A stretch of DNA of 9,611 bases, taken from the NCBI GenBank assembly GCA_021413595.1, contig JAIOQD010000154.1:1-9611 (forward strand), written 5' to 3'. The stretch is from Bacteroidota bacterium (GTDB lineage Bacteria > Bacteroidota > Bacteroidia > 2-12-FULL-35-15). Positions 5,916-9,611 of this stretch are shown one piece after another (position 1 is the first letter of the stretch; each line of letters starts with the position of its first letter). Below the pieces are notes generated by a model that saw only the letters and a list, made by a program, of their open reading frames with translations, was not told the DNA's origin and did no database searches. The position numbers were made by a program, and so were the translations under genes.

Positions 5916-5942
5916 TGTAACAAATCTACAACTACAAACGTC
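5916..5942 (+). promoter_or_regulatory. ECF-type promoter of the GIN-barrel gene, copy C (proximal)
   Basis: TGTAAC (5916-5921), 17 bases, CGTC (5939-5942), then ACATAA. A start near 5950 would give a leader of about 25 bases to the ATG at 5976, the best placement of the three copies. It shares both boxes with the promoter facing the sigma gene. Confidence 0.62.
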
Positions 5943-5975
5943 ACATAACAAAACTGAAATCTAAAAAAATAAATT

Positions 5976-7274
5976 ATGAAAACTGGAAATATAAAAATAA
6001 AATTAGCTGGACTTGTTTTATTAACAGGCTTCTCGATATATACTTCCACGGCACAGGAAAAAAGAATCGTTGGTGATTTCAATGGCATAAAAGCAGGCGA
6101 TTCTTTTAATATTATTCTCTCGCAAAGCGACTCAAATACTGTTAAAGTAGAAGCTGATGAAAAATCTCAATTGCAAATTAAAACCGAAATAAAAGATGGT
6201 ATATTATCCATTATTGCCATAGATAATATTAAAAGCGATAAACCTTTAGTGATCAATATTGGAATTAAATCCCTTAGCAATTTGGATATAACCGGTGCTG
6301 CAGATGTAAAGTCAGACAATCAGTTAATATGTGATAAATTAACAATAGCATCAAATGGCGCAGGTAAAATTCATTTGGATATAAAAGCAAGTGATGTTAA
6401 AACTAAAATTAGCGGGGCAGGCAATGTTATATTAATGGGAACTGCGCAGATGTTAGAAGCAACCTTATCTGGAGCGGGTAATTTAAAGGCATCAAATTTG
6501 GAAGTAGATAAAGCAAAAGTAAAAGTATCAGGCGCAGGTGATGCAAAAATAAATGTTAAGCAAAATTTAGAGGCAGATGTTTCTGGCGCTGGTTCTGTAA
6601 TCTACAAAGGAAATCCTATAAGTAAAAAAGATTCTTTAAGCAATTATAACGAAGAATTTAAACACTGGACTGGTTTTGAAATAGGAGTTAATGGATTATT
6701 AGATTACAAAAACAGTTTAGATGCTCCGAAAGGCGCAGCATTCATTGAATTGAACTATGCTAGATCAATTCATTTCGGACTAAATCTTCTTGAAAAAAAT
6801 TTCCATATCTATAAAAATTATGTAAACCTAGTAACCGGTTTTGGCTTCGATTTCAAACACTATGCATTAAAAAATAATGTCACATTAAATTCTGATGCCA
6901 CCTATCTGGATGCTTCCAATGACGCAGTAAAGTACAAGAAAAACACATTGAATGTAAGTTATATCAAAGCACCATTAATGCTTGAGTTTAACACCGGCAA
7001 AAAATCCAATCACAATTTCCATGTCGCTGTGGGTGCTCAATTTGAATACCGTATACATTCTGTATTAAAACAAAAATATGATTTGAATGATAAACATAAT
7101 AAAATAAAACAACGTGATGATTTTAACCTGGAGCCTTTCCTTTATACCGCAACTGCACGTATTGGTTATAATAAGGTTACCTTATTTGCAAACTATGGAT
7201 TGAACAGGTTATTTAAGAAAGATAAAGGTCCACAGGTATATCCATTTACGGCAGGAGTTAATTTCAATTTCTAA
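5976..7274 (+). CDS. GIN-domain (DUF2807) beta-helix fused to an outer-membrane beta-barrel
   Basis: 432-residue envelope protein of two parts. A signal peptide (hydrophobic core about 9-22, cleavage after STA, residue 26) precedes a GIN/DUF2807 domain (about 31-212). This is a right-handed beta-helix-like region marked by recurring Gly-Ala-Gly turns: TGAAD (106), NGAGK (127), SGAGN (146), SGAGN (165), SGAGD (185), SGAGS (203), one about every 19-20 residues. After a short linker (213-230), residues 231-432 have the alternating aromatic/polar strands of an outer-membrane barrel (WTGFEIGVNGLLDY, AAFIELNYARSIHFGLNLL, YVNLVTGFGFDFKHY, LFANYGLNRLF) and end in Phe, the usual barrel-assembly signal. 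Barrels of this sort are often annotated as PorT-like; substrate or partner is unknown. It is divergent from the ECF sigma gene and carries matching ECF-like promoters, so it is the likely regulated target. A strong terminator follows. Confidence 0.82.
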   Translation: MKTGNIKIKLAGLVLLTGFSIYTSTAQEKRIVGDFNGIKAGDSFNIILSQSDSNTVKVEADEKSQLQIKTEIKDGILSIIAIDNIKSDKPLVINIGIKSLSNLDITGAADVKSDNQLICDKLTIASNGAGKIHLDIKASDVKTKISGAGNVILMGTAQMLEATLSGAGNLKASNLEVDKAKVKVSGAGDAKINVKQNLEADVSGAGSVIYKGNPISKKDSLSNYNEEFKHWTGFEIGVNGLLDYKNSLDAPKGAAFIELNYARSIHFGLNLLEKNFHIYKNYVNLVTGFGFDFKHYALKNNVTLNSDATYLDASNDAVKYKKNTLNVSYIKAPLMLEFNTGKKSNHNFHVAVGAQFEYRIHSVLKQKYDLNDKHNKIKQRDDFNLEPFLYTATARIGYNKVTLFANYGLNRLFKKDKGPQVYPFTAGVNFNF

Positions 7275-7308
7275 ATTGGTTTGGGTAGGTTTTACGCACA
7301 GAGCGATT

Positions 7309-7350
7309 AGTTTCACCACTAAGATGTTTAGTGGTGAAACTTTATTTTTT
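7309..7350 (+). terminator. Strong intrinsic terminator of the GIN-barrel gene
   Basis: A perfect 14-bp stem (7309-7322 with 7328-7341, core TTTCACCACT/AGTGGTGAAA) around the loop GATGT is followed by TTATTTTTTT. The T-run overlaps the stop codon and last codons of the convergent ABC gene. On the - strand the same stem lacks a T-run, so it works mainly for the + strand. Confidence 0.88.
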
Positions 7351-9611
7351 TGTTTTCCATGGAATCACGGCAAACAAATTCAAAATTTTTCTCAACACAT
7401 CAAAATATAATGTAAACCATAATAAGAGTGACATCCCCCAAATAACCCCAATGTTAACCCAATAGGTGCTGTATAAACTTCCAAACACATTTTTAGTTGG
7501 TGAAAAAAAATGTGAACGTATAAAATGATCCTTTGAACCATCTCTATAAATAGGATCTCCGGTAGCAATTAGTTTTCCATCACTTTCAATGATCTCATCC
7601 AGATCAGAACCTGCATTTTTTAAAAGATCTTCAATTTTTGAATTTTGATAATTACCAAGTAACTCCTGATATTCGGCCTTTCGCAAATCATTTTCCTGAA
7701 ATCCTCCCATCCATTCATCCTTGCTCTTAACCGCCCTTTCATATTTTTGAGAATAGTGCTCCTTAACTTTTACCAGGTAATCTTTTACCTCATTAATTAA
7801 GTCTTCATCAATATTCCCGACCTCCATTTTATTGAAAGAAGGAAATATTATTTCGGGGATCGCTTTCATTTCCCGGTTTATTTCGTGTTTTAGTATTTCT
7901 AAATTTAGAGTAAACTCTTTTTTATTTTTAAGAGCATCCACAAGATCATTCATTTTCGAAAACCAATACACTTTCTTAAAACTGGCATTACTTATTTCCT
8001 TTTCATACTTATAAATCTGCTTTTCATACTTATTATTTACAAATTGATTAACTGCCAAAGCCTCGAAAGCCCAGCGCGAGGTCATTATCTCACCTGAAAA
8101 AGGCACCACCGACTGGCTGGATATTTTAGGGTTTAACTCTTCGAACTTCACAATTACCCCACTTAATAATATTTGCGGGATCAACAGAAAAGGAATCAAA
8201 ATATAAATGGTAACTGCTGAATTAAATGCGGATGAAATATTCAAACCCAACATATTTGCGAAGCAGGAAGCGGTAAATAAAACCATCCAATAATCCAAAT
8301 ACATTCCTTTAATCTCTAAAATATAATTCCCTATTAAAACAAAAGTTATAGTTTGAATGGCGGAAATAAAAAACAGAATAAGTATTTTAGAAGTTAAATA
8401 ACTTCCTTTACTCAAATTCAAAAACGATTCCCTTTTTAAAATTTTTCTATCTCTGATAATCTCTTCAGCACTAACTGTAAGGCCTATGAATAAAGAAACG
8501 ATCACACACATAAAAATATAAGCAGGCATATTTTTATTATCAGAAAATAAATAATTCTGATTGTTTTTATAATATTTGATAAGCGTGGCTAAAATTAAAG
8601 CAAGCAGAGGGGCTTCTAAAAGATTAATAAAAAGATATTGTGTATTCGATAGCTTGGACAATACATCACGCGTAGTGAATACTTTGAATTGGTTTAAAAA
8701 ATTCGGTTTTTTAAACGTGTTTTTAATAGGTTGTTTGGTACTGTCTTTTGAAATAGAAGGATTACCAGTATTTTTAGAAATATAAAATTCATTCCATTCT
8801 TTTGGAGATATTCTTCTCAATCTTGTTTGATTTCCATTCTCATCCAAAACTTTTGATTCTATAATATTAAATATCTGTTCAGGATTTACATTGCCGCAAG
8901 TGTTACATTCACTTTCATTCGCATTTACCTGATTGATAAGGGTTTTAAAATAAATTACCGATTCCACAGGGTTACCATTATAAATAGGATATCCGCCAAC
9001 ATCCAAGATAAGAAGCTTATCAAACATTTTAAAAATGTCAGAAGAAGGCTGATGGATCACTACGAATATAAGTTTTCCTTTCAGCGAAAGCTCCTTGAGT
9101 AGATCCATTATATTTTCCGAATCTCTTGAAGACAGCCCGGAGGTGGGCTCATCAACAAACAATACAGAAGGTTCCCGAATCAACTCCAACGCAATATTTA
9201 ATCTTTTCCGTTGTCCACCACTTATAGTTTTATCAAGTGAATTACCAACTTTTAGATCCTTGGTTTCATACAGGCCAAGATCATTGAGCATTTCAATAAC
9301 CATCCGATCAATTTTCTCATCCGTATAGTCATCAAAACACAATTTTGAATTATAAAATAAATTTTGATAAACCGTAAGTTCTTCAATCAATAGATCATCC
9401 TGAGGAATATAACCAATTACTCCCTCCAGTTCCTTTTTATCTTGATGCAGGTCATAACCATTTACCAGAACCTCACCTGATGATGGGGTATTGTTACCAT
9501 TTAAAATATTAAGCAGCGTGGACTTCCCTGCTCCGCTCCCACCCATAATACCGATTAGCTTTCCCGAATTTTCAATAAAATTGAGTTTATGCAATCCAAT
9601 GTGTCCACTTT
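7342..9611 (-). CDS. ABCG-like ABC transporter, ATPase plus permease (N terminus cut off)
   Basis: One chain with an ATPase followed by a membrane domain, the ABCG/white order. Numbering from the first TTG codon (9592-9594), the ATPase has Walker A GGSGAGKST (18-26), Q-loop Q65, signature SGGQRKR (125-131), Walker B VLFVDEP (144-150) with catalytic E149, D-loop SGLSSRD and H-loop H181; all key residues are present. ECNTCGNVNPEQIF (229-242) has a CxxC pair. Membrane segments lie at about 320-339, 356-374, 401-424, 433-452, 457-480 and 711-730. The large loop between the last two (about 230 residues, charged, partly coiled-coil-like) ends in HFFSPTKNVFG (695-705), matching the big fifth external loop of ABCG proteins. 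The frame stays open to the window edge (SGHIGLHKL...), so that TTG is an internal Leu codon. Related Bacteroidota proteins have a further N-terminal part. Substrate unknown. Confidence 0.9.
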   Translation of the reverse strand, partial: SGHIGLHKLNFIENSGKLIGIMGGSGAGKSTLLNILNGNNTPSSGEVLVNGYDLHQDKKELEGVIGYIPQDDLLIEELTVYQNLFYNSKLCFDDYTDEKIDRMVIEMLNDLGLYETKDLKVGNSLDKTISGGQRKRLNIALELIREPSVLFVDEPTSGLSSRDSENIMDLLKELSLKGKLIFVVIHQPSSDIFKMFDKLLILDVGGYPIYNGNPVESVIYFKTLINQVNANESECNTCGNVNPEQIFNIIESKVLDENGNQTRLRRISPKEWNEFYISKNTGNPSISKDSTKQPIKNTFKKPNFLNQFKVFTTRDVLSKLSNTQYLFINLLEAPLLALILATLIKYYKNNQNYLFSDNKNMPAYIFMCVIVSLFIGLTVSAEEIIRDRKILKRESFLNLSKGSYLTSKILILFFISAIQTITFVLIGNYILEIKGMYLDYWMVLFTASCFANMLGLNISSAFNSAVTIYILIPFLLIPQILLSGVIVKFEELNPKISSQSVVPFSGEIMTSRWAFEALAVNQFVNNKYEKQIYKYEKEISNASFKKVYWFSKMNDLVDALKNKKEFTLNLEILKHEINREMKAIPEIIFPSFNKMEVGNIDEDLINEVKDYLVKVKEHYSQKYERAVKSKDEWMGGFQENDLRKAEYQELLGNYQNSKIEDLLKNAGSDLDEIIESDGKLIATGDPIYRDGSKDHFIRSHFFSPTKNVFGSLYSTYWVNIGVIWGMSLLLWFTLYFDVLRKILNLFAVIPWKTKK

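Larger units (their letters stand above)
5540..5975. other. 436-bp divergent regulatory spacer
   Basis: No gene is seen. From left to right it holds an ECF-like promoter for the sigma gene (5589-5614), a 10-bp palindrome AAAACGTTTT (5662-5671), a run of ten T's (5686-5695), and three 74-bp tandem repeats with ECF-like sites running up to the GIN-barrel start codon. No TAnnTTTG box was found, which fits control by an alternative sigma factor. Confidence 0.7.
5769..5975. repeat. Three diverged direct repeats with exact 74-bp period
   Basis: The best-conserved cores are at 5769-5801, 5843-5875 and 5917-5949, so both steps are 74 bp. Copies A and C match at 27 of 32 positions counted from TGTAAC; B and C match at 24 of 33. 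Between B and C the similarity continues into the A-rich segment that contains AAATCTAAAAAAA. Each core contains one -35/-10-like pair; that of the middle copy is degraded. The last unit runs into the GIN-barrel start codon. Confidence 0.75.

Noticed and set aside
5769..5949. Three spaced repeats as a CRISPR array
   Set aside because: Repeats are diverged, the intervening sequence is itself similar between copies, and no cas gene is present; they fit duplicated promoter units.
9592..9594. TTG start for the ABC protein
   Set aside because: The frame continues open upstream with plausible residues before the Walker A region (SGHIGLHKL), so the gene is cut by the window edge.

Overview
The window looks like a piece of AT-rich chromosome from a Bacteroidota bacterium, probably from the Chitinophagales/Sphingobacteriales side. 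The evidence is the gene content (rimM followed by trmN6, DUF3127, a Bacteroidota-type anti-sigma protein, a GIN/DUF2807 surface protein, a long ABCG-like ABC protein), -7 boxes of the TAnnTTTG type, and A-rich sequence instead of clear Shine-Dalgarno sites before start codons. I see no phage genes, transposase, CRISPR array, tRNA or rRNA.

Left part (1-3250), all on the + strand: the 3' part of rimM (its 5' end lies outside the window), trmN6, a flavin reductase-like FMN-binding protein, and a small DUF3127 protein that ends in an SSB-like acidic tip. The spacers hold several hairpins, including a perfect 24-bp palindrome at 1398-1421. A long hairpin at 3197-3244 separates this part from the genes on the - strand.

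Middle part (3248-7274): a small secreted, very basic protein, a membrane anti-sigma-like protein whose N-terminal domain is repeated three times, and an ECF sigma factor, all on the - strand and probably one transcription unit (sigma, then anti-sigma, then small protein). Divergent from these on the + strand is an outer-membrane protein that joins a GIN/DUF2807 beta-helix to a beta-barrel.

The 436-bp divergent spacer is the most interesting part of the window. Both sides carry the same ECF-style promoter signature: TGTAAC-N16-CGTC facing the sigma gene and TGTAAC-N17-CGTC facing the GIN-barrel gene. The second lies within a diverged tandem repeat of exact 74-bp period, present three times. 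The simplest reading is an autoregulated cell-envelope sigma circuit whose main local target is the divergent GIN-barrel gene.

Right part (7342-9611, - strand): a large ABC protein (nucleotide-binding domain, then ABCG-type membrane domain), cut at its N terminus by the window edge. It converges on the GIN-barrel gene, and a strong hairpin-plus-T terminator lies directly between them.

All calls come from reading the sequence. No database search or structure prediction was run.
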